The notes below the pieces were generated by a model that was given only the letters and a program-made list of their open reading frames with translations, was not told the origin of the DNA and did no database searches. A stretch of DNA of 64,000 nucleotides. It comes from Chimaeribacter coloradensis (GTDB lineage Bacteria > Pseudomonadota > Gammaproteobacteria > Enterobacterales > Enterobacteriaceae). Both the position numbers and the translations under genes were made by a program. Position 1 is the first letter of the stretch. Each line of letters begins with the position of its first letter. The stretch lies in contig NZ_PJZH01000001.1 of NCBI RefSeq assembly GCF_002858715.1, positions 124,001-188,000 on the forward strand. Direction: 5' to 3'. Below are positions 11,391 through 21,474 of the stretch, piece after piece.

Positions 11391-12131
11391 TCAATACATC
11401 ACCTTGTGGCCATAGCCTTCAAGGATATGTTTCACCCGATCCATGATCTCTTTGCTGGGTGGCTTCACGCCATCAAGCTTGTACTCTTCACCCATCGCAA
11501 TCCATTTGTGTTTGCCCAGTTCGTGATAGGGCAGCAATTCAATTTTTTCGATGTTAGTCATATCCTTGGTGAATTCACCCAGCATATGTGCTGATTTGTC
11601 ATCGTCTGACCACCCCGGGACCACCACATAACGGATCCAGGTACGTTGATTTCGTTTGGCCAGATAACGGGCAAAATCCAGTGTACGGTGGTTAGATACC
11701 CCCACCAGATTTTGATGGATGCTGTCATTCAGCTGCTTGAGATCGAGCATGACCAGATCCGTAACATCCAGCAGCTCATCAATCACCGGATCATAGCGAC
11801 GGACGAAACCGTTGGTATCAAGGCAGGTGTTTATGCCTTCTTTGTGACAGGCCCGGAACCAGTCGCGGACGAACTCCGCCTGCAATATAGCTTCGCCGCC
11901 GGAGGCCGTCACACCCCCACCGGAGGCATTCATAAAGTGCCGATAAGTCACCGCTTCATTGACCAGTTCTTCAACCGTTACCTCTTTGCCGCCGTGGGTA
12001 TCCCAGGTATCACGGTTATGGCAATAGAGGCAACGCATCAGGCAACCCTGGAAAAAAACGATAAAACGGATGCCTGGGCCATCAACGGTGCCACAGGACT
12101 CAAAAGAGTGGATACGACCTTTTACTGACAT
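11391..12131 (-). CDS. pflA: Pyruvate formate-lyase 1 activating enzyme
   Basis: PflA is a radical SAM enzyme that abstracts hydrogen from the glycyl residue of PflB under anaerobic conditions. Its 246 residues equal the E. coli length. The radical-SAM cluster motif CLMRCLYC (CxxxCxxC) follows FFQG near residues 30-37. The GGE-type motif ASGGEAIL and GGGVTASGG are present, and DTNGF and WIRYVVVPG match the barrel core. It follows pflB on the same strand, separated by 230 bases that hold a terminator and a second stem-loop, so it may have some expression of its own. Confidence 0.98.
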   Translation of the reverse strand: MSVKGRIHSFESCGTVDGPGIRFIVFFQGCLMRCLYCHNRDTWDTHGGKEVTVEELVNEAVTYRHFMNASGGGVTASGGEAILQAEFVRDWFRACHKEGINTCLDTNGFVRRYDPVIDELLDVTDLVMLDLKQLNDSIHQNLVGVSNHRTLDFARYLAKRNQRTWIRYVVVPGWSDDDKSAHMLGEFTKDMTNIEKIELLPYHELGKHKWIAMGEEYKLDGVKPPSKEIMDRVKHILEGYGHKVMY

Positions 12132-12236
12132 TGCGGGCTCTCCAGTAGTGACTGTTCATAAGCAGTCTTTTAAATAAACGGCGGGAAGTACAGCGATGCA
12201 CCTGGCATGTTCTGATGCCGGCCCGGCGTTGAATAA

Positions 12237-12279
12237 CGGTTTTGCCTGCCACCTGTATTATAGATGCCCGGCAAAACCG
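12237..12279 (-). promoter_or_regulatory. Stem-loop with embedded -10 hexamer upstream of pflA
   Basis: A perfect 10-bp inverted repeat CGGTTTTGCC/GGCAAAACCG (12237-12246 and 12270-12279) encloses a 23-base loop. The minus strand of the loop contains a perfect TATAAT (12257-12262) facing pflA. No good -35 element lies 16-18 bases upstream. It may be a weak or activator-dependent pflA promoter, or an mRNA processing hairpin between pflB and pflA. Confidence 0.4.
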
Positions 12280-12323
12280 ACACTCAGCGTGGTCAGTAAC
12301 GTACAAAGAGAAGTGAAGGGTGA

Positions 12324-12345
12324 AAGGCCCCTGGGCAGGGGCCTT
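12324..12345 (-). terminator. Terminator-like hairpin after pflB
   Basis: A perfect 10-bp stem AAGGCCCCTG/CAGGGGCCTT with a 2-base loop lies 17 bases past the pflB stop on the minus strand. The 3' tail (TCACCCTTCAC) is T-poor, so partial read-through to pflA is likely. It also contains a plus-strand KOPS octamer, GGGCAGGG, at 12333-12340. Confidence 0.6.
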
Positions 12346-12361
12346 GGCATCACCGGAGTAA

Positions 12362-14644
12362 TTACAGCGATTTGGTAAAGGTACGGGTGATAACGTCCTG
12401 TTGCTGCTCTTTCGTCAGTGAGTTAAACCGCACCGCATACCCTGAAACGCGAATCGTCAGCTGCGGATATTTTTCCGGATGCTCCATGGCGTCCAGCAGC
12501 ATTTCACGGTTCATGACGTTCACGTTCAGATGCTGACCACCCTCAATAGAGGCTTCATGGTGGAAGTAACCATCCATCAGACCGGCCAGGTTAGCCTTGC
12601 GGACATCGTCATCTTTACCCAATGCGTTCGGGACGATAGAGAAGGTGTAGGAGATACCATCTTTCGCATAGGCAAACGGCAGTTTAGCCACAGAGGTCAG
12701 GGAGGCAACGGCACCTTTCTGGTCACGGCCATGCATCGGGTTGGCGCCCGGGCCAAACGGGGCCCCAGCACGGCGGCCATCCGGGGTGTTACCGGTTTTC
12801 TTACCATACACAACGTTAGAGGTGATGGTCAGCACAGACTGAGTCGGCACCGCATGGCGGTAGGTACGCAGCTTCTGAATTTTCTTCATGAAGCGCTCAA
12901 CCAGATCGCAGGCAATGTCATCTACACGCGCATCGTTATTACCGAACTGCGGGTATTCGCCTTCGATTTTGAAGTCGACGGCCAGCCCATCTTCATCACG
13001 AATGGTAGAGACTTTGGCATATTTAATCGCCGACAGGGAGTCCGCAGCCACTGACAACCCGGCGATACCGCAGGCCATAGTGCGATAGACGTCCCGGTCG
13101 TGCAGGGCCATCAGCGCCGCTTCATAGCTGTATTTGTCATGCATGTAGTGGATGATGTTCAGGGCGGTAACATACTGTTTTGCCAGCCAGTCCATAAAGT
13201 GATCCATACGATCCATCACTTTGTCATAGTCCAGCACTTCATCCATCATCGGCGCTTCTTTCGGGCCGACCTGCATCTTCATTTTTTCATCCATGCCGCC
13301 GTTAATGGCATAAAGCATGGTTTTTGCCAGGTTGGCGCGCGCACCGAAGAACTGCATCTGTTTGCCGACAATCATCGGGCTGACGCAGCAGGCGATGGCA
13401 TAGTCATCATTGTTGAAGTCCGGGCGCATCAGGTCATCGTTCTCATACTGAACCGAAGAGGTGTCGATGGAGACTTTTGCGGCGAATTTCTTGAAGTTAA
13501 GCGGCAGTTTTTCAGACCACAGAATGGTCATGTTTGGCTCGGGAGACGGGCCCATGGTGTAGAGCGTATTCAGGAAGCGGAAGCTGTTTTTTGTGACCAG
13601 CGTACGGCCATCCACACCCATCCCTGCCAGGGATTCCGTTGCCCAGATCGGGTCACCGGAGAAGAGCTCATCATATTCCGGCGTACGCAGGAAGCGCACC
13701 ATCCGCAGTTTCATGACCAGGTGGTCGATCAGCTCCTGCGCTTGTTGCTCGGTCAGTTTCCCGGCCTGAATGTCGCGCTCAATATAAATATCCAGGAATG
13801 TCGAGACACGGCCAAAGGACATGGCTGCACCGTTCTGCGACTTCACGGCCGCCAGGTAGCCGAAATAGGTCCACTGTACTGCTTCCTGCGCGTTTTGAGC
13901 CGGGCCGGAGATGTCATAACCATATTTGGCCGCCATCTCTTTGATTTGGGCCAGCGCGCGATGCTGCTCAGCAATTTCCTCACGCAGCTGAATGGTCATT
14001 TCCAGATCTTCGCCGTTTTCCAGTTTTCCCTGCAGGGATTTGAACTGGGCGAATTTATCTGCCATCAGGAAGTCGATGCCGTACAGCGCAACGCGACGGT
14101 AGTCACCGATGATCCGTCCGCGGCCGTAGGCATCCGGCAGGCCGGTCAGCACGCCGGATTTACGGCAGCGCAGGATGTCCGGGGTATAGACGTCAAACAC
14201 ACCCTGGTTGTGGGTTTTGCGGTAATCGGTAAAGACTTTTTTCAGTTGCGGGTCCAGTTCACGGCCGTAAACCTTGCAGGAACCCTCTACCATTTTGATG
14301 CCGCCGAAAGGAATCAGCGCACGTTTTAACGGAGCTTCTGTTTGCAGGCCAACAATTTTCTCCAGCCCTTTGTCGATATACCCGGCATCGTGAGAAGTAA
14401 TGGTTGAGGCAACATGAGTATCAAAATCGACCGGCGCATGGGTGCGGTTTTCGATTTTGACCCCTTCCATGACCTCAGCCCACAGGGTAGTGGTGGCATC
14501 CGTGGCACCCGTCAGAAATGACTCATCACCTTCATACGGGGTGTAGTTTTTCTGGATAAAGTCACGGACGTTGACTTCATTTTGCCAGTCGCCATTGTGG
14601 AAGCCTTCCCATGCGGTTGCCAGTTTTTGATTAAGTTCGGACAT
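12362..14644 (-). CDS. pflB: Formate C-acetyltransferase (pyruvate formate-lyase)
   Basis: PflB is the central anaerobic enzyme converting pyruvate and CoA to acetyl-CoA and formate by a glycyl radical mechanism. It has 760 residues, as in E. coli. The adjacent active-site cysteines are in IACCVSPM near residue 419. The radical glycine lies in RVSGYAVRF, at position 735 counting Met, 26 residues from the C-terminus. It is downstream of focA (70-base gap) in the usual focA-pflB arrangement, and upstream of its activase gene pflA. AAGGTAGG stands before the ATG. Confidence 0.99.
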   Translation of the reverse strand: MSELNQKLATAWEGFHNGDWQNEVNVRDFIQKNYTPYEGDESFLTGATDATTTLWAEVMEGVKIENRTHAPVDFDTHVASTITSHDAGYIDKGLEKIVGLQTEAPLKRALIPFGGIKMVEGSCKVYGRELDPQLKKVFTDYRKTHNQGVFDVYTPDILRCRKSGVLTGLPDAYGRGRIIGDYRRVALYGIDFLMADKFAQFKSLQGKLENGEDLEMTIQLREEIAEQHRALAQIKEMAAKYGYDISGPAQNAQEAVQWTYFGYLAAVKSQNGAAMSFGRVSTFLDIYIERDIQAGKLTEQQAQELIDHLVMKLRMVRFLRTPEYDELFSGDPIWATESLAGMGVDGRTLVTKNSFRFLNTLYTMGPSPEPNMTILWSEKLPLNFKKFAAKVSIDTSSVQYENDDLMRPDFNNDDYAIACCVSPMIVGKQMQFFGARANLAKTMLYAINGGMDEKMKMQVGPKEAPMMDEVLDYDKVMDRMDHFMDWLAKQYVTALNIIHYMHDKYSYEAALMALHDRDVYRTMACGIAGLSVAADSLSAIKYAKVSTIRDEDGLAVDFKIEGEYPQFGNNDARVDDIACDLVERFMKKIQKLRTYRHAVPTQSVLTITSNVVYGKKTGNTPDGRRAGAPFGPGANPMHGRDQKGAVASLTSVAKLPFAYAKDGISYTFSIVPNALGKDDDVRKANLAGLMDGYFHHEASIEGGQHLNVNVMNREMLLDAMEHPEKYPQLTIRVSGYAVRFNSLTKEQQQDVITRTFTKSL

Positions 14645-14714
14645 TATGCACCTACCTTAAGATGTGAATTTCTTTGTAAATCCGGTGTAGCAGCGATGTA
14701 GTGATGCGCCTCAT

Positions 14715-15572
14715 CTAATGATGGGCATCACCACGCAAATAGATCGCCCAGTACGTTAACCCGACCAGCACGCCGCCCCCGATGATGTTGCCGATGGTGA
14801 CGGGAATCAGGTTGTCGACAATAAAATGGCTGACGGTCAGATGTGAGAATTGATCGGGCGTTGCCCCTACCGACTGCCAGAACTCAGGTGTTGCAAACGT
14901 TTTGATGACAATGCCGAGAGGGATTAAAAACATATTGGCAATGCTGTGCTCGAAACCACTGGCGACAAACATGCCGACCGGCAACAACATGGCGAACATT
15001 TTGTCCATCAGGCTGCGGCCGGAGTAACTCATCCACACTGCCAGGCAGACCATCAGGTTCGCCAGCGTGCCGAGGCAGACCGCCTCAATAAAGCTGTGGT
15101 GCATTTTATGGTCAGCCGTCTGAAGGACATTCAGCCCCCACAGGCCGTTGGCGACTTTGTGTTCACCGGCATACCAGATCAGGGCGACAAAGAAGAGGGC
15201 ACCCACCAGGTTACCCAGATAGACGTTAATCCAGTTACGGGCTAACTGACCCCAGGTAATGCGCTTGCTGGCTTTTGCGACCACAATCAGCACAGTAGAG
15301 GTAAAAAGATCGGCACCACCCACCACAACCAGTATCAGCCCCAGGGAGAAACAGAGCCCGCCAATCAGTTTGGCAAACCCATAGGGCACGGCGGCCGTCC
15401 CGGTTGTTGCGGTAATATAAAAAACGAAGGCGATGGAAATAAAGACGCCCGCTGTAATGGCTAAATAAAACGTTGTCAGCGGATGTTTAGTGGCTTTATA
15501 TACGCCTGCATCTTCAGCCACTTTTGCTGCGGCGGGCGGAAGAAGAAGATCGAAGGGGTTTTCAGCTTTCAC
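14715..15572 (-). CDS. focA: Formate channel FocA
   Basis: FocA is the pentameric inner-membrane channel of the formate/nitrite transporter (FNT) family. It exports and re-imports the formate made by PflB. The protein has 285 residues and six hydrophobic segments. The first conserved helix region TFYLAITAGVFISIAFVFYI, the ADLFTSTVLIVVAKASKRI segment, the conserved pore histidine region SGFEHSIANMF, and NIIGGGVLVGLTYW are all present. The N-terminus (MKAENPFDLLLPP) matches the helix that interacts with PflB in E. coli. It is first in the focA-pflB operon, behind an FNR promoter. Confidence 0.98.
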   Translation of the reverse strand: MKAENPFDLLLPPAAAKVAEDAGVYKATKHPLTTFYLAITAGVFISIAFVFYITATTGTAAVPYGFAKLIGGLCFSLGLILVVVGGADLFTSTVLIVVAKASKRITWGQLARNWINVYLGNLVGALFFVALIWYAGEHKVANGLWGLNVLQTADHKMHHSFIEAVCLGTLANLMVCLAVWMSYSGRSLMDKMFAMLLPVGMFVASGFEHSIANMFLIPLGIVIKTFATPEFWQSVGATPDQFSHLTVSHFIVDNLIPVTIGNIIGGGVLVGLTYWAIYLRGDAHH

Positions 15573-15608
15573 ACTAACTCTCTCTGATGGTTAAGACAGT
15601 GCAAAGAG

Positions 15609-15650
15609 ATACTAACAAAGTAGTATAGGTTAAAAATTGATTTAGATCAT
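15609..15650 (-). promoter_or_regulatory. FNR-dependent promoter of focA-pflB
   Basis: The FNR box (plus strand TTGATTTAGATCAT, 15637-15650) matches TTGAT-N4-ATCAA at 9 of 10 defined bases. For class II spacing on the minus strand, transcription would start near 15602 and the -10 would cover 15614-15609. That hexamer reads TAGTAT (4/6). The focA ATG would be about 30 bases from the start. This agrees with known FNR control of the E. coli pfl operon. Confidence 0.7.
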
Positions 15651-15918
15651 AATACGGCGGGTAAGCTGCTTTTCACTGTATGAAAAACAGGCTAACTTTT
15701 ATCTATATGTATGATTATAAATATAAAAAAATATTTTAATATTTATATTAATTTTTGATTTCAGTTTTTAATGGTCCTAAAGACGTTGCTATTTATGTTT
15801 CATTGTTAATTCATAAAATAATATGAATTATATTTTTAGCATTTCATTTACTTTAGTTTAACCAGAATGATACCAGAAGGATTTTCCCAGTAAAATCGGG
15901 CAGAAACATGCAGGCATT
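15651..15918. promoter_or_regulatory. AT-rich upstream regulatory region of focA-pflB
   Basis: About 200 bases here, especially 15700-15860, are strikingly AT-rich compared with the surrounding GC-rich genes. They contain runs such as ATATAAAAAAATATTTTAAT. A 24-bp inverted repeat, TAATTCATA-N6-TATGAATTA, lies at 15807-15830. In E. coli the corresponding region carries several promoters and ArcA and IHF sites. Here GTTAATTCATAAA (15805-15817) is a loose ArcA-like match. No open frame in this stretch looks coding. Confidence 0.45.
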
Positions 15919-15962
15919 AAAAAAAGAAAATAGCCCCGGCAATATTATTCATTACCGGGGCT
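15919..15962 (-). terminator. Rho-independent terminator of ycaO
   Basis: On the minus strand a 12-bp stem (11 paired; AGCCCCGGTAAT against ATTGCCGGGGCT) with loop GAATAAT is followed by ATTTTCTTTTTTT. It lies about 65 bases after the ycaO stop and isolates ycaO from the focA regulatory region. Confidence 0.88.
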
Positions 15963-16025
15963 GGAGAGTGGGCTGATAATTAACGGCCCGGGTGAGCTGC
16001 GTTACAGGTATTCACCCGGCAAGAG

Positions 16026-17783
16026 TTACGCCCAGTAACGGCGTTTAGCCTGTTGCAGCTTTTCGTAGGCCGCCAGCAGTGCCTGATGCGCCGGCAGTGC
16101 TTTCAGTGCCTCATCAATGGCAAACAAGCCGTAGAAACGGCTCTCGCCACTGATTGCCGCTGATGCCTGATCCACAGCATCCTGACCGTACATCTTCACA
16201 AACGCAGAGTAGTATTGCGCCGGTTCACGCTCCGGTTCCTGGGCCAGCAGCAGCAGGGTCTGCAGGCAGCGATAGTAATTGCTGCGTTCCGGGGTAAAGA
16301 CCGAAGCATTGAACTCCTGCGTCCACTCGGCCCAGATCAGCGCCTGATCTAGATCGCCGCCGGCCAGCGCCAGCATCGATTTCAGTTCGCCCACGCGCAG
16401 GGTATACCAGCCGTTGTCTTTACCGGTTGCCAGCCCCAGCAGCTCGCGTACGCGGGTGAAATCATCCAGCCCTTCATCATCCAGCTCCTGAATCAGCGCC
16501 AGATACGCTTCCGGTTGCCAGTCACTGGCCGGCAGCGACAGCAGTTTTTCACGCAGCGGCGCGCCCATACTGTTGTTGGCCAGCAGCAGATCTTCCGCCG
16601 GGTAGATGTCTGACATTCCCGGTACCAGAATACGGCAGGCATACACACCCAGGTGCTCATAGTCGGCAATGTAAACGTCAGCTTCTTCCTGGCCGAAGAT
16701 CGCCATCAGGGTAGCAAACTCTTCTTCCGTGGTGCCGCTGAAATCCCAGTCAGCAAAGGCATAATCAGCATCCTGTTTGAACATATCCCAGGAGATCAGG
16801 CCGCTGGAGTCGATAAAGTGGGTTTCAAGGTTGGCGTGTTCCGCGACTTCTTCGTCATCAAAGGTCGGCGGGGTGAAGACGTCGAGATCTTTCAGGCTGC
16901 GGCCCTGCAACAGCTCAGTGACGGTACGCTCCAGCGCCACGCCGAAGTCGGGATGCGCGCCGAATGATGCAAAGCAGGTGCCGTTAGCCGGGTTGAACAG
17001 GACCACGCAGATCACCGGGTACTGGCCGCCCAGAGAGGCATCATAGGAGAGGATCGGGAAACCTTCCTCTTCCAGTTTAGCAATGGCTTCCACCACGCCC
17101 GGATAGCGCGCCAGCACCTCCTGCGGGATTTCCGGCAGGCTGATGGATTCGGCAATGATCCGGTTTTTGACATAGCGCTCGAAGACTTCAGACAACCCCT
17201 GAACACGCGCTTCGTTCGCGGTGTTACCCGCGGACATGCCGTTAGAAACATAGAGGTTACCGATGATGTTCATCGGGATATAAACCGTCTCAAGATCGGA
17301 CTGACGGGTAAACGGCAGGGCGCAGATGCCGCGCGCCGCATTCCCGGACTGGAGATCGATAAGATCGCTGCCGCTCAGCTCCTGTTCCGGATCGTAAAAC
17401 GCGTGCAGGCGCTCATCCAGGATACCTTCAGGCAGGCTGCCATCTTCCGGCACCGGGAACCACTTTTCATTCGGGTAGTGCACAAACTCGCCTTCGGCAA
17501 TCTCTTTGCCCAGGTAGAAGTCGGCGAAGAAGTAGTTGGTCGACAGGCGTTCAAAGTACTCACCCAGCGCAGAGGCCAGCGCGGCTTTTTTGCTGGCGCC
17601 TTTGCCGTTGGTGAAGCAGAGCGGGCAGTCGCGGTCGCGGATGTGCACTGACCAGACATGGGGAACCGGGTTAAGCCAGGACGCTTCCTCAATATGGAAG
17701 CCCAGATCGGTGAGTTTTTGCTGGAAGCGGGCGATGGAGTCTTCCAGCGCGGCATCTTTACCGGGAATAAAGGTTTGGGTCAT
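16026..17783 (-). CDS. ycaO: YcaO cyclodehydratase-fold protein, RimO-associated
   Basis: This is the founding YcaO-domain protein. Family members use ATP to phosphorylate amide backbones. E. coli YcaO has been linked genetically to RimO-dependent beta-methylthiolation of ribosomal protein S12. The N-terminal two thirds form the YcaO ATP-binding domain (NGKGASKKAALASALGEYFERLS; GNTANEARVQGLSEVFERYVK; GAHPDFGVALERTVTELLQGR carry the acidic Mg-ATP residues). The C-terminal third is helical and TPR-like. ATG 17783 gives 585 residues and starts MTQTFIPGKD as in E. coli; a GTG nine bases upstream is possible but less likely. It is divergent from ycaP, with a 184-base gap that contains a minus-strand TATGAT hexamer near 17799-17804. 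Confidence 0.95.
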   Translation of the reverse strand: MTQTFIPGKDAALEDSIARFQQKLTDLGFHIEEASWLNPVPHVWSVHIRDRDCPLCFTNGKGASKKAALASALGEYFERLSTNYFFADFYLGKEIAEGEFVHYPNEKWFPVPEDGSLPEGILDERLHAFYDPEQELSGSDLIDLQSGNAARGICALPFTRQSDLETVYIPMNIIGNLYVSNGMSAGNTANEARVQGLSEVFERYVKNRIIAESISLPEIPQEVLARYPGVVEAIAKLEEEGFPILSYDASLGGQYPVICVVLFNPANGTCFASFGAHPDFGVALERTVTELLQGRSLKDLDVFTPPTFDDEEVAEHANLETHFIDSSGLISWDMFKQDADYAFADWDFSGTTEEEFATLMAIFGQEEADVYIADYEHLGVYACRILVPGMSDIYPAEDLLLANNSMGAPLREKLLSLPASDWQPEAYLALIQELDDEGLDDFTRVRELLGLATGKDNGWYTLRVGELKSMLALAGGDLDQALIWAEWTQEFNASVFTPERSNYYRCLQTLLLLAQEPEREPAQYYSAFVKMYGQDAVDQASAAISGESRFYGLFAIDEALKALPAHQALLAAYEKLQQAKRRYWA

Positions 17784-17967
17784 GGAGTTCACTTTTTATC
17801 ATACCGAAACCCGTCATAATACGGGCTTTTGAACCTGAGCTCCATGTATTGATAGGGAGTTTGGTGCCCGGAGAAACTGATTATTCTTATGGTTTGATAA
17901 TCCGGATTTTTTATCATCTGATTCGCCTGTTATACACACTGAAAATTGCGCTGAAAGGGAAGACGTG

Positions 17968-18660
17968 ATGAAAGCATTTGATATTCAGAGGATGTTGCTG
18001 GACAAGTTTCCGGTGGAATTTCTGGCTGAAGTGGCAGTACGCAGCTTATTTACTTTTCTGCTGGTTTTTATCTTTCTCAAAGTCAGCGGCCGGCGTGGGG
18101 TCAGGCAGATGTCGCTGTTTGAGGTGCTGATCATTCTGACCTTAGGCTCGGCCGCCGGGGACGTCACCTTCTACGACGACGTCCCCTTGCTGCCGGTCTT
18201 CGCGGTATTTATCTCTATCATGATTTTTTACCGCCTGGCCACGTGGCTGATGTCCTCTCACCGGATGTTTCAGAACTGGCTGGAGGGCAAACCGGTAGTC
18301 ATTGTGCGCAATGGTCAGTTTGAATGGCAGACCATGAAAAAACGCAATATCACGCATGATGAGTTCTTTATGGAGTTCCGCCTGGCCGGGGTAGAGCATC
18401 TGGGCCAGGTCAGGCTGGCTATCCTGGAGGTTAACGGGGCTATCAGCGTCTTCTTTTTTGAGCCGGAAGAGGTGAAACCCGGCCTGCCGGTAATGCCCGC
18501 TGACTATGTCACTTTCCTGACAAAAGTCCCTAAAGATGATGAGTATGCCTGCCACCACTGCAGCCTTATCCATGCCCTGAAAAAGGGGGAGACCCACCGC
18601 TGCCCGCAGTGCGGCAGTGACAAATGGGTTACGGCCCTGACGCGCCGCCGGATTATGTAA
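17968..18660 (+). CDS. ycaP: DUF421 membrane protein YcaP
   Basis: This is an inner-membrane protein of unknown function. The 230-residue product has about three N-terminal hydrophobic segments (VAVRSLFTFLLVFIFLKVSG; MSLFEVLIILTLGSAAGD; VFAVFISIMIFYRLATWL). A cytoplasmic DUF421 domain follows (EGKPVVIVRNGQF, FMEFRLAGVEHLGQVRLAILEVNG). The C-terminal zinc-ribbon-like end has CHHC and CPQC. YetF/YdfR-type proteins with this domain occur in spore formers, but the role in enterobacteria is not known. ATG 17968 is preferred over the adjacent GTG 17965 because it matches the E. coli start MKAFD, with AAAGGGA upstream. Confidence 0.9.
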   Translation: MKAFDIQRMLLDKFPVEFLAEVAVRSLFTFLLVFIFLKVSGRRGVRQMSLFEVLIILTLGSAAGDVTFYDDVPLLPVFAVFISIMIFYRLATWLMSSHRMFQNWLEGKPVVIVRNGQFEWQTMKKRNITHDEFFMEFRLAGVEHLGQVRLAILEVNGAISVFFFEPEEVKPGLPVMPADYVTFLTKVPKDDEYACHHCSLIHALKKGETHRCPQCGSDKWVTALTRRRIM

Positions 18661-18764
18661 ACTCAGAACATCCTGCCAAATTATCGCCCCGGCGGCGACG
18701 AAGATAAAGCCGGGCCGGGGGAATAGCGGCAGAGTATAAGCATAGGATCTTGTTATTGTTTCTG

Positions 18765-18807
18765 CCGGCAAACGCCCTGCAGCAGAATAAGCGTTGCAGG
18801 CTGCCGG
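18765..18807 (+). repeat. Imperfect stem-loop upstream of serC
   Basis: CCGGCA (18765-18770) plus CCTGCA (18776-18781) pair with TGCAGG (18795-18800) plus TGCCGG (18802-18807), giving a 12-bp interrupted stem. A GC-rich imperfect hairpin also lies at 18687-18720 after ycaP. Neither has a T tract. They could be mRNA leader structures of serC or weak ycaP ends. Confidence 0.35.
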
Positions 18808-18874
18808 TTCGAGTGATAAAACCGATAACAGGTTGGTCATACATAACAGTTATCTTAGCGAGTGGTGAGGGGAA

Positions 18875-19960
18875 ATGACTCAGGTTTTCAATTTCAGTGC
18901 AGGTCCGGCCATGCTGCCGGTAGAAGTTTTGCGTCGTGCCGAACAGGAACTCTGCAACTGGCATGGTTTAGGCACGTCTGTCATGGAAATCAGCCATCGC
19001 AGCAAAGAGTTTATTCAGGTGGCGGAAGAGTCAGAACGTGACCTGCGGGACCTGCTGAAGATCCCTGACAACTACAAAGTGCTGTTCTGTCATGGCGGGG
19101 CGCGTGCGCAATTTGCTGCCGTGCCGCAGAATCTGCTGGGCGCAAAAACCACGGCCGACTATATTGACGGCGGGTACTGGGCCCACAGCGCAATTAACGA
19201 AGCCGAAAAGTACTGTACTCCCCATGTGATTAATACCAGCACCACGCGGGACGGCCGCCGTGCGGTCATACCGATGAGTGAGTGGGCTCTGCACGATGAT
19301 GCGGCCTATGTTCACTACTGCCCGAATGAAACAATTGATGGCGTCGCTATCCACGAGATGCCGGACTTCGGTGACAAAGTGGTGGTGGCTGACTACTCAT
19401 CCTCTATCCTTTCCCGCCCGATTGACGTCAGCCGTTTTGGCGTCATCTATGCCGGCGCACAAAAAAATATCGGCCCTGCCGGCCTGACGCTGGTGATTGT
19501 ACGCGACGATCTGCTGGGTAAGGCACACAAGGCCCTGCCGTCGATTCTGGACTATACCGTGCTGGCTGAAAATGAGTCTATGTTCAACACCCCGCCGACC
19601 TTTGCCTGGTATCTCTCCGGCATGGTCTTTAAGTGGCTGAAAGAGCAGGGCGGGCTGCTTGAGATGGAAAAACGCAACAAAGCCAAGGCTGAATTGTTGT
19701 ATGGTGTTATCGACCAGAGTGACTTCTATCGTAATGAAGTGGCAGAAGCCAACCGTTCCTGGATGAATATTCCTTTCCAGCTGGCGGATGCCGCGCTGGA
19801 CAAGGTCTTCCTGGATGAGTCTGTTAAGGCTGGGTTACATGCGCTGAAAGGCCATCGCGTGGTAGGCGGAATGCGGGCGTCTATTTATAACGCCATGCCG
19901 GTTGAAGGCGTCAAAGCCCTGACCGACTTTATGGCCGACTTTGAACGCCGCCACGGCTGA
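18875..19960 (+). CDS. serC: Phosphoserine/phosphohydroxythreonine aminotransferase
   Basis: SerC is the PLP enzyme that transaminates 3-phosphohydroxypyruvate in serine synthesis and the parallel step of pyridoxal phosphate synthesis. The protein has 361 residues. It carries the N-terminal [21 protein letters not shown] for phosphate binding, and the PLP lysine in [14 protein letters not shown] near residue 197. It ends in the [21 protein letters not shown] block. GAGGGG lies six bases before the ATG. It is followed by aroA in the classic serC-aroA operon, which joins serine and aromatic synthesis in one transcript. Confidence 0.98.
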   Translation: MTQVFNFSAGPAMLPVEVLRRAEQELCNWHGLGTSVMEISHRSKEFIQVAEESERDLRDLLKIPDNYKVLFCHGGARAQFAAVPQNLLGAKTTADYIDGGYWAHSAINEAEKYCTPHVINTSTTRDGRRAVIPMSEWALHDDAAYVHYCPNETIDGVAIHEMPDFGDKVVVADYSSSILSRPIDVSRFGVIYAGAQKNIGPAGLTLVIVRDDLLGKAHKALPSILDYTVLAENESMFNTPPTFAWYLSGMVFKWLKEQGGLLEMEKRNKAKAELLYGVIDQSDFYRNEVAEANRSWMNIPFQLADAALDKVFLDESVKAGLHALKGHRVVGGMRASIYNAMPVEGVKALTDFMADFERRHG

Positions 19961-20016
19961 TATGCCCGGCGTATCATCACCGGCAGAAAGAGTCTGTTAA
20001 CCAGATGATTTTACAG

Positions 20017-20045
20017 GAACCCCGGTCTGCAACCGGGGTTCTTCT
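20017..20045 (+). terminator. Intercistronic attenuator between serC and aroA
   Basis: A perfect 10-bp stem GAACCCCGGT/ACCGGGGTTC with loop CTGCA is followed by TTCTATGTTATG. The short T content suggests partial termination within the operon, as reported for the E. coli serC-aroA junction. Confidence 0.6.
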
Positions 20046-20072
20046 ATGTTATGACTTTAGAGAGTGTTTTAC

Positions 20073-21359
20073 ATGCAGGACTCGTTAACCCTACAGCCTA
20101 TCGCCAAAATCAACGGCACCATCAACCTTCCCGGCTCAAAAAGCGTGTCTAACCGGGCGTTACTGCTGGCTGCGCTGGCAAAAGGCACCACGACGCTGAC
20201 CAACCTGCTCGACAGCGATGATGTGCGCCATATGCTGAATGCCCTGGAGAAGCTGGGTGTCACGTTCCGCCTCTCGGACGATCGCACCCGCTGCGAAGTG
20301 GAAGGCAAGGGCGGCCCCCTGCGCAGTGACGCGGCCCTTGAGCTTTTCCTGGGTAACGCCGGAACCGCGATGCGGCCGCTGGCGGCAGCGCTCTGCCTGC
20401 CGGCAGGTGACATTACCCTGACCGGCGAGCCGCGGATGAAAGAGCGCCCTATCGGGCACCTGGTGGATGCCCTGCGGCAGGGGGGAGCGAAGATCGAGTA
20501 CCTTGAGCAGGAGAACTATCCTCCTCTGCGTTTACACGGCGGTTTCACCGGGGGCGATGTCTCGGTAGAAGGGTCAGTCTCCAGCCAGTTTTTGACCGCG
20601 CTGCTGATGACCGCACCGCTGGCCCCGCAGGATACGGCGATCCGTATCAAGGGTGAACTGGTCTCCAAGCCTTACATCGATATTACGCTGAATATGATGG
20701 CGACCTTCGGAGTGCAGGTGCGCCATGATAATTATCAGGTGTTCCATATTGCCGGTAACCAGACTTACCAGGCACCGGGTGACTATCTGGTCGAGGGTGA
20801 TGCCTCCTCTGCTTCCTATTTCCTGGCTGCGGCTGCGATCAAAGGCGGCACGGTGCGGGTTACCGGGATTGGCCGTCACAGTATGCAGGGTGATATTCAT
20901 TTTGCCGACGTGCTTGAGAAAATGGGCGCCCATATCACCTGGGGTGACACCTATATTGAGTGCACACGCGGAACGTTGCAGGGCATCGACATGGACATGA
21001 ACGCCATTCCGGATGCCGCGATGACCATTGCGACTACCGCGCTGTTTGCGCAGGGGCCGACCACAATCCGCAACATCTACAACTGGCGGGTAAAAGAGAC
21101 TGACCGCCTGGCCGCGATGGCGACGGAATTGCGCAAAGTAGGCGCAGAGGTGGAAGAGGGGCATGATTACATCCGGGTCACGCCGCCGGAAACGCTGCAA
21201 AAAGCGGAAATCGGCACCTATGATGACCACCGCATGGCGATGTGCTTCTCGCTGGTGGCCCTCTCCGCGACACCGGTGACCATCCTCGACCCAAAATGCA
21301 CCGCCAAAACCTTCCCGGACTATTTTGACCGCCTGGCCTCTCTCAGCCAGCCGGCCTGA
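20073..21359 (+). CDS. aroA: 3-phosphoshikimate 1-carboxyvinyltransferase (EPSP synthase)
   Basis: AroA joins PEP to shikimate 3-phosphate in the sixth step of the shikimate pathway. The protein has 428 residues. It carries the N-terminal [20 protein letters not shown] and [17 protein letters not shown], which mark a class I, glyphosate-sensitive enzyme with the usual Gly, Thr and Pro. [17 protein letters not shown] and [14 protein letters not shown] near the C-terminus are also present. ATG 20073 is chosen to match the E. coli N-terminus, with AGAGAG upstream. A GTG nine bases earlier would add three residues. A strong terminator ends the operon. Confidence 0.98.
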   Translation: MQDSLTLQPIAKINGTINLPGSKSVSNRALLLAALAKGTTTLTNLLDSDDVRHMLNALEKLGVTFRLSDDRTRCEVEGKGGPLRSDAALELFLGNAGTAMRPLAAALCLPAGDITLTGEPRMKERPIGHLVDALRQGGAKIEYLEQENYPPLRLHGGFTGGDVSVEGSVSSQFLTALLMTAPLAPQDTAIRIKGELVSKPYIDITLNMMATFGVQVRHDNYQVFHIAGNQTYQAPGDYLVEGDASSASYFLAAAAIKGGTVRVTGIGRHSMQGDIHFADVLEKMGAHITWGDTYIECTRGTLQGIDMDMNAIPDAAMTIATTALFAQGPTTIRNIYNWRVKETDRLAAMATELRKVGAEVEEGHDYIRVTPPETLQKAEIGTYDDHRMAMCFSLVALSATPVTILDPKCTAKTFPDYFDRLASLSQPA

Positions 21360-21368
21360 GCCGGATCG

Positions 21369-21396
21369 AAACGGGCAGAGATTGCCCGTTTTTTTT
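21369..21396 (+). terminator. Rho-independent terminator of serC-aroA
   Basis: A 9-bp stem AAACGGGCA/TGCCCGTTT with loop GAGAT runs into an eight-T tract starting 10 bases after the aroA stop. Confidence 0.93.
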
Positions 21397-21474
21397 ATTG
21401 TGACCCGATTTTGGCTATCTTCTACACTCTTTGAAGGTTTATCAGGTTAATTTCAGCCAGGGTGTTGCGCAAAG

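Noticed and set aside
12257-12285. Full sigma-70 promoter for pflA
   Set aside because: The TATAAT is perfect, but no -35 element of better than about 2/6 lies at 16-18 bases, so I report only a candidate -10 within a stem-loop.
13100-14329. 409-codon plus-strand frame over pflB
   Set aside because: Histidine/valine-rich antisense reading of pflB with no start signal.
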